DNA from: Sporosarcina psychrophila
GTDB lineage: Bacteria; Bacillota; Bacilli; Bacillales_A; Planococcaceae
Length of the DNA: 64,000 nucleotides
Assembly: GCF_001590685.1 (NCBI RefSeq)
Contig: NZ_CP014616.1
Location: 3,223,001-3,287,000, forward strand
Reading direction: 5' to 3'
The notes under the pieces were generated by a model. The model did not search any database. It saw only the letters and a list, made by a program, of their open reading frames with translations, and had not been told where the DNA came from. Below are positions 32,834 to 41,713 of this stretch, one piece after another. A program made the position numbers and the translations under genes. How positions within the stretch are numbered: position 1 is the stretch's first letter; each line of letters opens with the position of its first letter.

Positions 32834-34426
32834 TCATTCCTCGGCTATCCATGTACGCAATAGTTTGGCAAACTCTTCTGGTTTCTCTTTTGCCATCTTC
32901 TCGAGTTGTTTCCTACGGACAGTTCCTTCTGTTTCAAGTTCATTATTAATGTCATCTACGTCAAATGTTGCAAGCTGTTCTTCCATAATCAATTCTTCTT
33001 CCATTTCTTCCGCTTTTCGGCGATTCCTAATGGACATAAACACTAGAATACCGATAATAAGAAGAAGGACCCCACCAATCACGTAAATCCACCATGGGAT
33101 TGCGGACTTCGGTGTAGACAAGTCTACTGTTTTCCCATTAAAAGGCTGTACGGAAACAGCAATCTTGTCATTCAATTCCGCCATCGTCAGCGCACCAGCA
33201 GCCTCTTTGTCGATAGATGTACGAATGATTGTTTCCAATATGCGCTGGACATCATCTTGCATTCCCGGTGGCATTGATGTTGGATCATCTGCTGTTGGTG
33301 GTTCAACCATTACTTGGATTCCGATATCACGAATCTTATAAGGGCTTTCAACAATTTCTTTACGAATGCGGTTCACTTCATTGTTAACCGTTTCTTCGAT
33401 TTTTTCATAATCGCCGTTTGAAAAGGACCCTTCCACGTAGCCAGTTCCATTATCTGTAGGGTCCTCTCCTGCAGGAGTTCCACCCGCAACTGGCCCATTT
33501 CCTGTAAACGATTCAGTAAGACGCTGTACGCTAAGTGCAATGCCTTCCATACTCTCCTCGTCGACGGGCTGTACAAGATTCTCTTCCCTGTTTTCAAGTT
33601 GGAAGTCAATATCAGTTGTAACTGAGACCACAATTTTATCTTGTCCCATCATTGTTCCAAGCATCATCTGTACTTGGCGTTGCAAATCACGTTCGATTGT
33701 TTTTTTAAGCGTCATTTGATCCGTAATGCTAGGTCCGTACGCATTATCTGTAGCTTTCAAATCAAAATACTCGGAGTACTGATTCATGATGACAATATCA
33801 TCAGTCGACAGATTCGGTATACTTTTCGATATTAGATTATAAAGTGCAGTAATCTGTGGTTCAGTGAATTGGTGTCCCGCATCAGTTTTCAACATGATTG
33901 ATGCACTTGCCTGTTGCGTACTCTCATTCAAAAAAACACTCTCTGTTGGCAATGTGACCATTACTTTTGCATCTTTTACACCTTCGATACCTTTAATCAG
34001 GTTCGCAAGTTCAGTTTGCATCGAAGCAAGTTTAATCATATTGAACTCATTGTCCGTCGTTCCAAATCCCGCATTTTCTGCAAAGAACGAGTAATCAATC
34101 ATTCCTGAGTTTGGAAAACCTTCTGCCGCAAGGGATACCAATAAAGAGTCTACGCTGTCCCGCGGCACTAGTATCGATGTCCCACCTGGTGCAACTTTAT
34201 TTTTAACCCCTTGAGCATCAAGCTGTTCTTTAATGCGTCCGATTTCCGCCCGAGACACCTCCGAATAGAGTGGCACATATTCCGTCCTTGATAGAAAGAA
34301 CGTCAAGAAAGCAGCGATTAAAATAACGGCGATAGTGGATCCGATATAAGTACCTTTTTGTATTTTTGTACGACTCGACCAAAACGTTTGTAGATCCGTC
34401 TTGATTTTCGTCAATCTTTCATTCAT
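32834..34426 (-). CDS. fliF: Flagellar MS-ring protein FliF
   Basis: 530 residues. Two membrane helices are visible, TYIGSTIAVILIAAFLTFFL near the N-terminus and WIYVIGGVLLLIIGILVFMS near residue 455. Between them is the ring-building region (TEYVPLYSEVSRAEIGRIKE, SVTTDIDFQLENREE). The C-terminal cytoplasmic tail (TEGTVRRKQLEKMAKEKPEE) binds FliG. It is the first large structural gene after fliE. Confidence 0.97.
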   Translation of the reverse strand: MNERLTKIKTDLQTFWSSRTKIQKGTYIGSTIAVILIAAFLTFFLSRTEYVPLYSEVSRAEIGRIKEQLDAQGVKNKVAPGGTSILVPRDSVDSLLVSLAAEGFPNSGMIDYSFFAENAGFGTTDNEFNMIKLASMQTELANLIKGIEGVKDAKVMVTLPTESVFLNESTQQASASIMLKTDAGHQFTEPQITALYNLISKSIPNLSTDDIVIMNQYSEYFDLKATDNAYGPSITDQMTLKKTIERDLQRQVQMMLGTMMGQDKIVVSVTTDIDFQLENREENLVQPVDEESMEGIALSVQRLTESFTGNGPVAGGTPAGEDPTDNGTGYVEGSFSNGDYEKIEETVNNEVNRIRKEIVESPYKIRDIGIQVMVEPPTADDPTSMPPGMQDDVQRILETIIRTSIDKEAAGALTMAELNDKIAVSVQPFNGKTVDLSTPKSAIPWWIYVIGGVLLLIIGILVFMSIRNRRKAEEMEEELIMEEQLATFDVDDINNELETEGTVRRKQLEKMAKEKPEEFAKLLRTWIAEE

Positions 34427-34485
34427 TGTAATCCCCCGGTCAACTTGCGTAATTCAATAATGGACAACTTATATGTCGCGTACAC

Positions 34486-34800
34486 TCAAACAGGCATCCG
34501 GATGACTTCTTGATACGCTTCAATTACTTTATTTCGAACTTCCATCGTTGCATTTAACGCAATCGACGCCTTTTGTGCTGTAATCATGACATCATGAAGT
34601 TCGACATCGCCACCACGCACTAATTTTTCCGTCATCATATCTGAATCTGATTGTTTATTATTAACTTCTTGAATCGCATCTTTTAAAAAGGTTCCGAAAC
34701 TTTGTTGCGCTTCATATGGTGTTGGAGTTGGTTTCATTTGATTTTCCATTTTAAGTACTCCTGCTGATTGCACAGGATTAAAAATAGACTGTATAGCCAT
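34486..34800 (-). CDS. fliE: Flagellar hook-basal body protein FliE
   Basis: 104 residues, normal length. FliE connects the MS ring to the rod and is the first exported substrate. The C-terminal conserved part reads LHDVMITAQKASIALNATME and VRNKVIEAYQEVIRMPV; the N-terminal part contains SFGTFLKDAIQEVNNKQSDS. It lies 24 bases after flgC and 59 before fliF. Confidence 0.95.
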   Translation of the reverse strand: MAIQSIFNPVQSAGVLKMENQMKPTPTPYEAQQSFGTFLKDAIQEVNNKQSDSDMMTEKLVRGGDVELHDVMITAQKASIALNATMEVRNKVIEAYQEVIRMPV

Positions 34801-34824
34801 TAAGGTAACATCCTTCCAGTATCA

Positions 34825-35292
34825 TTATTTGCCGATTTCAAGAGCTTTCATAAGCATTGATTTATTAGCATTAATCACTGTTACGTTTGCTTCATAAGAA
34901 CGTGTAGCGGACATCAGGTCAATCATTTCCCGCAGCGGATCAACATTTGGCATCGAAACATATCCTTCGTCATTCGCATCGGGATGAGACGGATCAAAGA
35001 CAAGTTTAAATGGCGTTTCGGTATCTTCTTTAATCCTAGAAACCGTAACGCCATATCCTGCCGACCCTTTTATTGATTTACCCATCGAGGCATTTAGCAT
35101 CGATGAGAATTGCCCTTCACGCGGTTGAAATGTAACTGATTTACGGCGATAGGGTTGCCATTCACCGTCTACCATTTTCCCCCGCGTTGTATCGATGTTC
35201 GCCATATTGGACGAAATGACATCCATCCGCATGCGTTGCGCTGTCAATGCAGATGCAGACGTATTCAAGCTATGGAATATCGTCAACGTCAA
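34825..35292 (-). CDS. flgC: Flagellar rod protein FlgC
   Basis: 155 residues, proximal rod subunit. The N-terminal helix contains SLNTSASALTAQRMRMDVIS and SNMANIDTT, and the C-terminal helix contains PLREMIDLMSATRSYEANVT. These conserved ends pair into coiled coils in the rod. The start overlaps the flgB stop by 4 bases. Confidence 0.96.
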   Translation of the reverse strand: MTLTIFHSLNTSASALTAQRMRMDVISSNMANIDTTRGKMVDGEWQPYRRKSVTFQPREGQFSSMLNASMGKSIKGSAGYGVTVSRIKEDTETPFKLVFDPSHPDANDEGYVSMPNVDPLREMIDLMSATRSYEANVTVINANKSMLMKALEIGK

Positions 35293-35681
35293 CGACCTCC
35301 TTTAATTACATTTTGTAACGTATTGAACTTTCCGTTAATACGGTCGACAACTGCGTTATAGTAAATTTGGTTAGCCGCAAGATCAGCCTGTTCCTTATCC
35401 ATATCTACGCCATTTCCATCTTGTCGATAACGAAGATTTGAGTAATTAAAAACACCTGAATGCGCCGTATTAGGCTTGAAATTGATATGCCGCTCGTCTG
35501 TTTTATAAGCTTCCAACGAATTCGCTTGAACATTTGCAAAAACATCTTTAAAGCTGACATTTTTCGCTTTATAATTCGGCGTGTCGACATTTGCTATATT
35601 TTGCGAAATCGCTTTCCCTTTTGTTGCAGAATAATCCAATCCGCGCTCCAATTGCGTTATCGTCGATCCAAACAAATTCAT
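35289..35681 (-). CDS. flgB: Flagellar rod protein FlgB
   Basis: 130 residues from the ATG at 35681; GAGGTGG lies 5 bases upstream, and a GTG at 35690 is less likely. The proximal rod protein opens the fla/che operon. Motifs: LDYSATKGKAISQNIANVDT and the C-terminal EQADLAANQIYYNAVVDRIN. Two promoter candidates lie in the 276 bases before it. Confidence 0.96.
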   Translation of the reverse strand: MNLFGSTITQLERGLDYSATKGKAISQNIANVDTPNYKAKNVSFKDVFANVQANSLEAYKTDERHINFKPNTAHSGVFNYSNLRYRQDGNGVDMDKEQADLAANQIYYNAVVDRINGKFNTLQNVIKGGR

Positions 35682-35766
35682 TGTTACCACCTCTTGTTCC
35701 CTCTATTGGTGAATCAAATAGTATTCATTCCCCAGTACTAATCTATTACTCTTAACACATACTTCT

Positions 35767-35796
35767 ATTGTAGCGGATTTTGTTGATTCTTGTCTA
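35767..35796 (-). promoter_or_regulatory. SigA-type promoter P1 of the fla/che operon
   Basis: -35 TAGACA (35791-35796), an 18-nt spacer and -10 TACAAT (35767-35772) on the minus strand. The expected start is near 35760, giving a leader of about 80 nt before flgB. Confidence 0.6.
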
Positions 35797-35849
35797 TATT
35801 AGAAGGATAATATCTATTAGTTCAAAACAACCTTTTTTATAGTAGATTA

Positions 35850-35877
35850 ATTATATAAATAGAATACTTAGTTCCAA
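35850..35877 (-). promoter_or_regulatory. SigA-type promoter P2 of the fla/che operon
   Basis: -35 TTGGAA (35872-35877), a 16-nt spacer and a perfect TATAAT (35850-35855). It lies 80 bases upstream of P1, in A/T-rich DNA. No GCCGATAT SigD site was found in this gap. Confidence 0.5.
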
Positions 35878-35956
35878 AGCCTTCATTTATCCATTACTCT
35901 TATACACACCCTTCAAGTGTCAGTTTATTCCTTTTATTTTGATTTATATAAAGAAC

Positions 35957-35991
35957 AAAAAAGCACTTCTCCCCAAATCCGGAAGAAGTGC
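35957..35991 (-). terminator. Rho-independent terminator after codY
   Basis: An 8-bp stem GCACTTCT/AGAAGTGC with a 13-nt loop and a TTTTTT tail on the minus strand, 20 bases after the codY stop. It separates the xerC-hslVU-codY operon from fla/che. Confidence 0.9.
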
Positions 35992-36010
35992 CTTTATACC
36001 TAATACATAC

Positions 36011-36787
36011 TTATGATTTTTGTTTTTCAAGTTCTTCAAGGAATTTATTATTAAGGACCTTGATATATGTCCCTTTCATTCCTAGGGAACGAGATTCGAT
36101 AACGCCAGCACTTTCTAGTTTACGAAGTGCATTTACGATTACAGAACGTGTAATACCTACACGGTCTGCAATTTTAGATGCGACTAGTAGACCTTCATTA
36201 CCATCAAGCTCATGGAAAATGTGCTCAATCGCTTCGTGTTCACTATAAGAAAGGGAATTGATAGCCATTTGAACAACTGCTTTACTACGTGCTTCGATTT
36301 CAATTTTCTCTGATTTCTCACGTAAAATTTCCATCCCGACAACAGTCGCACCGTATTCCGCAAGGATCAAATCATCATCCTGGAAATCTTCTTTAAGTCT
36401 AGCCAAGATTAGTGTACCAAGACGTTCACCGCCACCAACGATTGGAACAATTGTTGTTAAGCCGTCTTTGAAGAGTTCACGATTTTCAACTGGAAAGACT
36501 GTGTGTGAACTGTATACATCCAGATTTGAAGATGTTTCTCTTACTTCAAACAAACGATTTGTATATTCCTCAGGGAATTTACGATCAACGAACATTTGCT
36601 TCATGCGTTCGTTTTCGATTTGGTGGTGTATTTCTAAACCAAGTAATTTCCCTTTTCTGCTTACGATAAATGCATTACAGTCGATAACAGAACTAAGCTT
36701 CTCAGCCATTTCCTTAAAGTTTACAGGTTTTCCTGCCGATTCTTGTAGCATTGCGTTAATTTCACGTGTTTTTGATAATAAATTCAT
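36011..36787 (-). CDS. codY: GTP- and branched-chain-amino-acid-sensing repressor CodY
   Basis: 258 residues, the family length. The N-terminal GAF domain senses Ile, Leu and Val. The C-terminal winged helix-turn-helix (about 203-230: [20 protein letters not shown]) binds DNA. CodY represses stationary-phase, amino-acid and, in B. subtilis, fla/che genes; here it lies immediately upstream of that operon. The ATG at 36787 follows GAGGAGG. It is the last gene of the xerC-hslV-hslU-codY operon. Confidence 0.97.
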   Translation of the reverse strand: MNLLSKTREINAMLQESAGKPVNFKEMAEKLSSVIDCNAFIVSRKGKLLGLEIHHQIENERMKQMFVDRKFPEEYTNRLFEVRETSSNLDVYSSHTVFPVENRELFKDGLTTIVPIVGGGERLGTLILARLKEDFQDDDLILAEYGATVVGMEILREKSEKIEIEARSKAVVQMAINSLSYSEHEAIEHIFHELDGNEGLLVASKIADRVGITRSVIVNALRKLESAGVIESRSLGMKGTYIKVLNNKFLEELEKQKS

Positions 36788-36874
36788 TTGTTTTTTTCCT
36801 CCTCATAATAGTTGCTTAGCGTTTAGTGAATATTCTAAAGGTTTTTAATCATTAAATAAACTAAAACGTTTCAA

Positions 36875-38275
36875 TTAAAGTATAAAATGTGATAAATCTT
36901 TATTTTTCGCGATATCTTTCAGCTTTTCATCGACATACGCGGGTGTTATTTTAATCGTTGCCGGTCCGATATCAGCCGCTTCATACGATAGTTCTTCGAG
37001 TAATTTCTCCAAGATAGTATGTAGACGCCTTGCACCGATATTCTCCGTATCATCATTCACTTCAAATGCAATTTCAGCAAGTCGGCTAATTGCTTCGTCA
37101 GTAAAATCCAAAACAACATTTTCCGTATTGAGCAATTTTTCATATTGACGGATAAGAGAAAAATCAGGCTCTTTTAAAATACGTTCAAAGTCATTCTTCG
37201 TCAGCTTTTCAAGTTCGACCCGAATTGGAAAGCGCCCTTGCAGTTCCGGAATAATATCGGAGGGTTTTGACATATGGAACGCCCCTGCCGCAATAAACAA
37301 AATGAAATCGGTCTTTACTGTACCGTACTTAGTCGAAACAGTCGAGCCTTCAACGATTGGTAATATATCCCGCTGAACGCCTTCCCGTGAAACATCTGCT
37401 GACGAACCACTTCCGCCCCGACTAGCAATTTTGTCCATTTCATCAATGAAGATGATACCTGACTGCTCTGTAAGCTCGATTGCTCGTCTTGAGATTTCAT
37501 CATGATCAATCAGCTTGTCAGCCTCTTCCGCTTCAAGTGCGATGCGGGCATCCTTTACTTTCATTTTGCGCTTGACTGTCTTTTTCGGCATAAGAGAAGA
37601 AAATGCGTCTTGCATATTCGCACCCATCTGTTCCATACCCGACCCTTGTAAAGCGTCAAACATAGATGGCTGCTGTGCAGTAACTTCTACAGTGACCATT
37701 TGTTCTTCAAGTTCCCCCGCTTTGAGGCTTGTCGCAATCTCAGAGCGTTTACGCTTCACTTCGGCTACTTCTGCATAATCAGGTTCTTCCTGCTCTGCTT
37801 TTTGGCCAAACAACATTTCAAACGGGTTTTGCATACCGCCCATTTTCTTTTTTTCAGGAACAAGTAATTCGATTAGTCGTTCTTCTGCAAGAATAACCGC
37901 ATGCCCTTTCACAGCTTCACGCTGCTCTTCCCGAACAATTCGAACGCCCGCTTCTGTTAAATCTCTTATCATCGACTCGACATCACGGCCTACATAACCT
38001 ACTTCTGTAAACTTCGTCGCTTCTACTTTAAGGAATGGAGCATTTACTAGCTTAGCGATTCTTCTCGCGATTTCAGTTTTCCCGACACCTGTCGGACCAA
38101 TCATAAGTATGTTTTTCGGTATGATTTCACTTTTCTCGTCATCAGAAAGCAGACTTCTTCTGTACCTGTTACGAATGGCTACAGCCACTGCACGCTTGGC
38201 TTTGTCTTGACCGATAATATATCTATCGAGATGTGCAGTCAATTCCTTGGGTGTCAGCTCTTGTCTCTTTATCAT
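36875..38275 (-). CDS. hslU: HslU (ClpY) ATPase subunit
   Basis: 466 residues. AAA+ unfoldase that feeds proteins to HslV. The P-loop GPTGVGKT is at 60-67, Walker B in [12 protein letters not shown], and the pore motif [14 protein letters not shown] is present. An intermediate domain (about 110-245) rich in charged residues separates them. The C-terminal tail ending in DLSHFIL docks on HslV. It overlaps hslV by 4 bases. Confidence 0.97.
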   Translation of the reverse strand: MIKRQELTPKELTAHLDRYIIGQDKAKRAVAVAIRNRYRRSLLSDDEKSEIIPKNILMIGPTGVGKTEIARRIAKLVNAPFLKVEATKFTEVGYVGRDVESMIRDLTEAGVRIVREEQREAVKGHAVILAEERLIELLVPEKKKMGGMQNPFEMLFGQKAEQEEPDYAEVAEVKRKRSEIATSLKAGELEEQMVTVEVTAQQPSMFDALQGSGMEQMGANMQDAFSSLMPKKTVKRKMKVKDARIALEAEEADKLIDHDEISRRAIELTEQSGIIFIDEMDKIASRGGSGSSADVSREGVQRDILPIVEGSTVSTKYGTVKTDFILFIAAGAFHMSKPSDIIPELQGRFPIRVELEKLTKNDFERILKEPDFSLIRQYEKLLNTENVVLDFTDEAISRLAEIAFEVNDDTENIGARRLHTILEKLLEELSYEAADIGPATIKITPAYVDEKLKDIAKNKDLSHFIL

Positions 38276-38814
38276 TCGAGTACCTCCACAATAATATGAT
38301 CATTTGTGAAAACGCATATTTCTGCAGCCGTCTCTAGTGCCGCTTGGGCAATTTCTGCTGCAGTGAGCGAATGCCCACTGTACTTTTTCAAAGCCCGGCC
38401 AGCCGCAAGTGCGTAATGGCCACCTGAACCGATTGCCAAAACACCATCATCCGGTTCAATTACTTCTCCTGTTCCAGACACGAGTAACAAACGCTCGTTA
38501 TCCATTACAAGGAGCATCGCCTCAAGTTTCCGTAGAATCCGGTCACCACGCCATTCTTTCGCAAGTTCAACAGAAGCCCTTTGAAGGTTGCCATTGTACT
38601 CTGTCAGTTTGGCTTCGAACAATTCGAATAGCGTAAAAGCGTCCGCTACCGATCCCGCAAAACCTGCCAGTACTTTACCACCAAAAATTCGGCGGACTTT
38701 TTTTGCCGTATGTTTCATGACGACTGCATTTCCTACCGTCACTTGCCCATCGCCTGACATGGCACAAGACCCTTCATGGCGAATGGCAAAGATTGTCGTT
38801 GCATGGAATTCCAT
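38272..38814 (-). CDS. hslV: HslV (ClpQ) protease subunit
   Basis: 180 residues. Proteasome-beta-like peptidase forming a double hexamer with HslU. The protein begins [13 protein letters not shown]: by alignment to other HslV the catalytic Thr is T6 and must be exposed by removal of five residues. The Ser at position 2 used in B. subtilis CodW is Glu here. [20 protein letters not shown] and [14 protein letters not shown] are conserved. AGGAGG lies 8 bases before the ATG. Confidence 0.96.
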   Translation of the reverse strand: MEFHATTIFAIRHEGSCAMSGDGQVTVGNAVVMKHTAKKVRRIFGGKVLAGFAGSVADAFTLFELFEAKLTEYNGNLQRASVELAKEWRGDRILRKLEAMLLVMDNERLLLVSGTGEVIEPDDGVLAIGSGGHYALAAGRALKKYSGHSLTAAEIAQAALETAAEICVFTNDHIIVEVLE

Positions 38815-38826
38815 CAGATCATCCTC

Positions 38827-39726
38827 CTATGCTCGCGGATGCGTATTCATATATGTTTTCCTTAAATGCTCTTTTGTTATATGTGTATACACTTGCGTTG
38901 AAGATAAGTGACTGTGTCCAAGTAGCTCCTGAACGGTTCTCATGTCGGCGCCCCCCGCCAAAAGGTGGGTGGCAAAAGAGTGGCGAATCATATGTGGATA
39001 GATTTTAGAGTGAAGTGATGCGCGTTCCATCATCATGCTTAAGATATGGCGCACACCTCGATCAGTCAGTGGGTCTCCCCGCAAATTGACGAACAGCATG
39101 TCGTGCTCTTTCTGTTTCATCAAATTCAGTCTACTTTTCTCACGATAAGCATCCAGTGCAGATTGCGCAAAACTACCGAATGGTACATATCGTTCCTTAC
39201 GTCCTTTTCCCATTACCAAAACAATGCCAAGGTGATCATCGATATCATGCATTTTGACAGCAGTCAGCTCGCTGACCCGCATGCCGGTTGCGTAGAGTAA
39301 TTCAAGGAGTGCATAATCACGCAAAGACTTTCTATCTTCCCCCTCACAGGATGAAAATAAGGTCTCCATTTCCTCTTCATAAAAAAAAGCCGGAAGTCTT
39401 TCTTCCTTCTTCGGGTGATGGAGAGAACGAAATGCGCTATCACTAATGTCATACCTGTCATTTGAAAATTTGAAAAAGGAACGGATAGAAGATATTTTTC
39501 TAGAAATCGATGCTCTCGATAAACCCAAGTCATACAGTTCAGTAGCATAAAGTCTTGCTTCAGGGTAAGTCACATCGTTCAAATCTGTAATGCCTTCGAC
39601 TTCCAGGAACGACAGAAATGCATCAACATCTTTTTCATACTCTGATACTGTGTGATATGAATAGTTCTTTTCTAAGCGTACGTACGAAATGTATTCATCA
39701 CGGATGATAGAAGGTTGTACTGTCAT
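38827..39726 (-). CDS. xerC: Tyrosine recombinase XerC (CodV)
   Basis: 299 residues from the ATG at 39726, 9 bases after GGGAGG; longer starts add unlike residues. It resolves chromosome dimers at dif. The catalytic set is complete: R150 in TGMRVSEL, K174, H245 and R248 in HMIRHSF, H271 in LGHSHLSS and nucleophile Y280. The N-terminal SAM-like core-binding domain covers about 1-90. It is first in the operon with hslVU-codY, as in B. subtilis. Confidence 0.96.
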   Translation of the reverse strand: MTVQPSIIRDEYISYVRLEKNYSYHTVSEYEKDVDAFLSFLEVEGITDLNDVTYPEARLYATELYDLGLSRASISRKISSIRSFFKFSNDRYDISDSAFRSLHHPKKEERLPAFFYEEEMETLFSSCEGEDRKSLRDYALLELLYATGMRVSELTAVKMHDIDDHLGIVLVMGKGRKERYVPFGSFAQSALDAYREKSRLNLMKQKEHDMLFVNLRGDPLTDRGVRHILSMMMERASLHSKIYPHMIRHSFATHLLAGGADMRTVQELLGHSHLSSTQVYTHITKEHLRKTYMNTHPRA

Positions 39727-39884
39727 ACACTTCATCCTCCCTGAATAAAAAGCCTTTAAGTTATTAAAGTATTTCGAGTCATTTGAATAATAACACATTA
39801 TTTACGAAACGTCATAGTAAAGCGAGTTGACTAATAGCCGAAAGAAAGCGACTAATCCAGAAATTCAAAAGTCATCCACGATTC

Positions 39885-39914
39885 ACTATACAATACATGT
39901 TGATCCTACGGCAA
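39885..39914 (-). promoter_or_regulatory. Possible promoter of xerC-hslVU-codY
   Basis: -35 TTGCCG (39909-39914), an 18-nt spacer and -10 TATAGT (39885-39890), about 150 bases before xerC. It is a moderate match, supported by position after the trmFO terminator. Confidence 0.45.
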
Positions 39915-40081
39915 CTATCAATAGCCAAGAAGTCTGACCTCTTTCGATTTGTTCATGTTCCTGACACAATTTGTTCATATACAGAGCAAAAGCACTGTAA
40001 TCTAGACGTCAATTCTCTTATTCGCAACTTATCCATCGTACTAGATTTTATAATTTCCAATATAAATTGAAATGAATAATT
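39915..40081. other. Stretch without recognised content in the xerC-trmFO gap
   Basis: The gap between xerC and trmFO is 472 bases. It holds the promoter candidate at 39885, an R2 copy at 40082 and the trmFO terminator at 40142. In this part I see A/T-rich sequence with no open frame of note, no RNA gene and no repeat match. Confidence 0.5.
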
Positions 40082-40137
40082 CCTTGTAAGGCACCTTCGC
40101 TTAGTTTATATAGGTATTCATGGCCAACGTAATTTAG
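40082..40137. repeat. R2 intergenic repeat, short copy
   Basis: CCTTGTAAGGCACC followed by GCTTAGTTTATATAGGTATT and CAT, nearly identical to the copy at 7200. It lies between the trmFO terminator and xerC. Confidence 0.75.
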
Positions 40138-40141
40138 ACAA

Positions 40142-40188
40142 TTAAAAGGAGAAGGCTTGGAATACATCCCTAGCCTTCTCCTTTTAAT
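40142..40188 (-). terminator. Strong terminator after trmFO
   Basis: A perfect 16-bp stem TTAAAAGGAGAAGGCT/AGCCTTCTCCTTTTAA with a 14-nt loop, 11 bases after the trmFO stop. It is A/T-ended on both sides and could work in both directions. Confidence 0.85.
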
Positions 40189-40198
40189 ATCAAATTAT

Positions 40199-41509
40199 TC
40201 AAGATAGTGATACTAACTGAAACTCACTAATCGCTTTAAGTGCACGTTCTGCATGCTTCTCAGCACGTTCCAATTTGGTCCTAACGCGTTTACCAAGTTC
40301 CGGGAAAAGACCAAAATTGATATTCATGGGCTGGAAGTTCTGCGGATTGGCTTCAGTGACATATCGCGCCATGCTCCCGAGTGCTGTTTCGTGCGGGAAA
40401 AGGATTAATTCTTTACCAAGTGCCAGATTGGCGGCGTTAATGCCGGCTATTAAGCCCGAACCTGCCGATTCAACATACCCTTCTACACCAGTCATCTGTC
40501 CTGCGAAAAATACATTGGAGTTTGCCTTTAACTGATAAGTCGCATCAAGCACACGTGGTGAGTTAATAAATGTGTTACGATGCATGACACCATAGCGGAC
40601 GATTTCAACGTTTTCAAGACCCGGGATAAGCCTGATTACTTCCTTTTGCGCGCCCCATTTCATATGCGTTTGAAACCCTACGATGTTGAATAGAGTACCA
40701 GCAGCATCATCTTGACGAAGCTGAATGACTGCTTTTGCAAGTTTTCCTGTTACCGGATGTTCAAGTCCAACTGGTTTAAGTGCGCCGAATAACAAAGTCT
40801 GTGCTCCGCGCTGGGCAACCACTTCCACCGGCATACATCCTTCGAAGTAGATTTCTTTTTCGAACTCTTTAAGGGGTACAATTTCTGCCGCCACAAGCGC
40901 ATTATAGAATCGTTCAAATTCTTCCTCATTCATTGGGCAGTTTAAATAGGCTGCTTCGCCTTTATCATAACGAGATTTTAAATAGACTTTGTCCATATCA
41001 ATGGAGTCTTTTTCTATAATTGGTGCTGCAGCATCATAGAAATATAAATATTCCTCGCCTGTCAGTTTACGAATTTGTTCAGCAAGTGCCGGTGATGTCA
41101 GCGGACCCGTCGCAATAATCGTAATGCCTTCCGGTAGTTCCGTCACTTCTTCATTTATAATTTCGATAAGTGGATGGTTTCGAATCGTGTCGGTAACATG
41201 GCCAGCGAACTCGTGGCGGTCGACTGCCAATGCCCCTCCAGCAGGAACCGCACAAGCGTCAGCTGCTCGAATAATGAGAGAGTCGAGCATCCTCATTTCT
41301 TCTTTGATAATTCCAACTGCATTCGTCAAATTGTTCGCGCGCAACGAGTTACTGCACACGAGCTCAGCAAATTTGTCTGTATGGTGCGCAGGCGTCTGTT
41401 TTACCGGTCGCATTTCATATAAACGTACGTTCACTCCACGGCTAGCAATTTGCCATGCAGCCTCACTCCCAGCGAGGCCTGCACCTATCACATTTACGAT
41501 GGGTGTCAT
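40199..41509 (-). CDS. trmFO: tRNA (uracil-5-)-methyltransferase TrmFO
   Basis: 436 residues. Folate- and FAD-dependent enzyme making ribothymidine 54 in tRNA. The FAD motif [14 protein letters not shown] is at residues 9-22. Conserved blocks [20 protein letters not shown] and [20 protein letters not shown] are intact. The start ATG follows AGAAGGTG. It lies downstream of topA after an R1 repeat. Confidence 0.97.
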   Translation of the reverse strand: MTPIVNVIGAGLAGSEAAWQIASRGVNVRLYEMRPVKQTPAHHTDKFAELVCSNSLRANNLTNAVGIIKEEMRMLDSLIIRAADACAVPAGGALAVDRHEFAGHVTDTIRNHPLIEIINEEVTELPEGITIIATGPLTSPALAEQIRKLTGEEYLYFYDAAAPIIEKDSIDMDKVYLKSRYDKGEAAYLNCPMNEEEFERFYNALVAAEIVPLKEFEKEIYFEGCMPVEVVAQRGAQTLLFGALKPVGLEHPVTGKLAKAVIQLRQDDAAGTLFNIVGFQTHMKWGAQKEVIRLIPGLENVEIVRYGVMHRNTFINSPRVLDATYQLKANSNVFFAGQMTGVEGYVESAGSGLIAGINAANLALGKELILFPHETALGSMARYVTEANPQNFQPMNINFGLFPELGKRVRTKLERAEKHAERALKAISEFQLVSLS

Positions 41510-41526
41510 CCCGTCACCTTCTCTCT

Positions 41527-41712
41527 AATGTTCTTGTTGTCTAGGCTTCAGCGCTTTTCGGGGCTAAACAGGCGCTTCCGCTTTTCTTTTTGTCCAGACT
41601 CCAGCGCCTAGGGGCTAGGGTCATAAGTCGTTTCGGCTGCGCGGCAAAGTACGCCACTTCGCCAAACCGCCTTATGCCTGCCGCATCTAGGCGGCGCCCT
41701 CCGCTTTTCTTT
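41527..41712. repeat. R1 intergenic repeat, copy D in reverse orientation plus short copy
   Basis: Nearly the whole trmFO-topA gap. 41588-41712 is a full R1 element in the orientation opposite to copies B and E, with CCTAGGGGCTAGGGTCATAA, GCCTTATGCCTGCC and CGCTTTTCTT end. 41527-41588 holds a shortened copy with both ends and a missing middle. Both have the GCGCC/GGCGC boundary blocks. Confidence 0.8.
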
Positions 41713-41713
41713 T

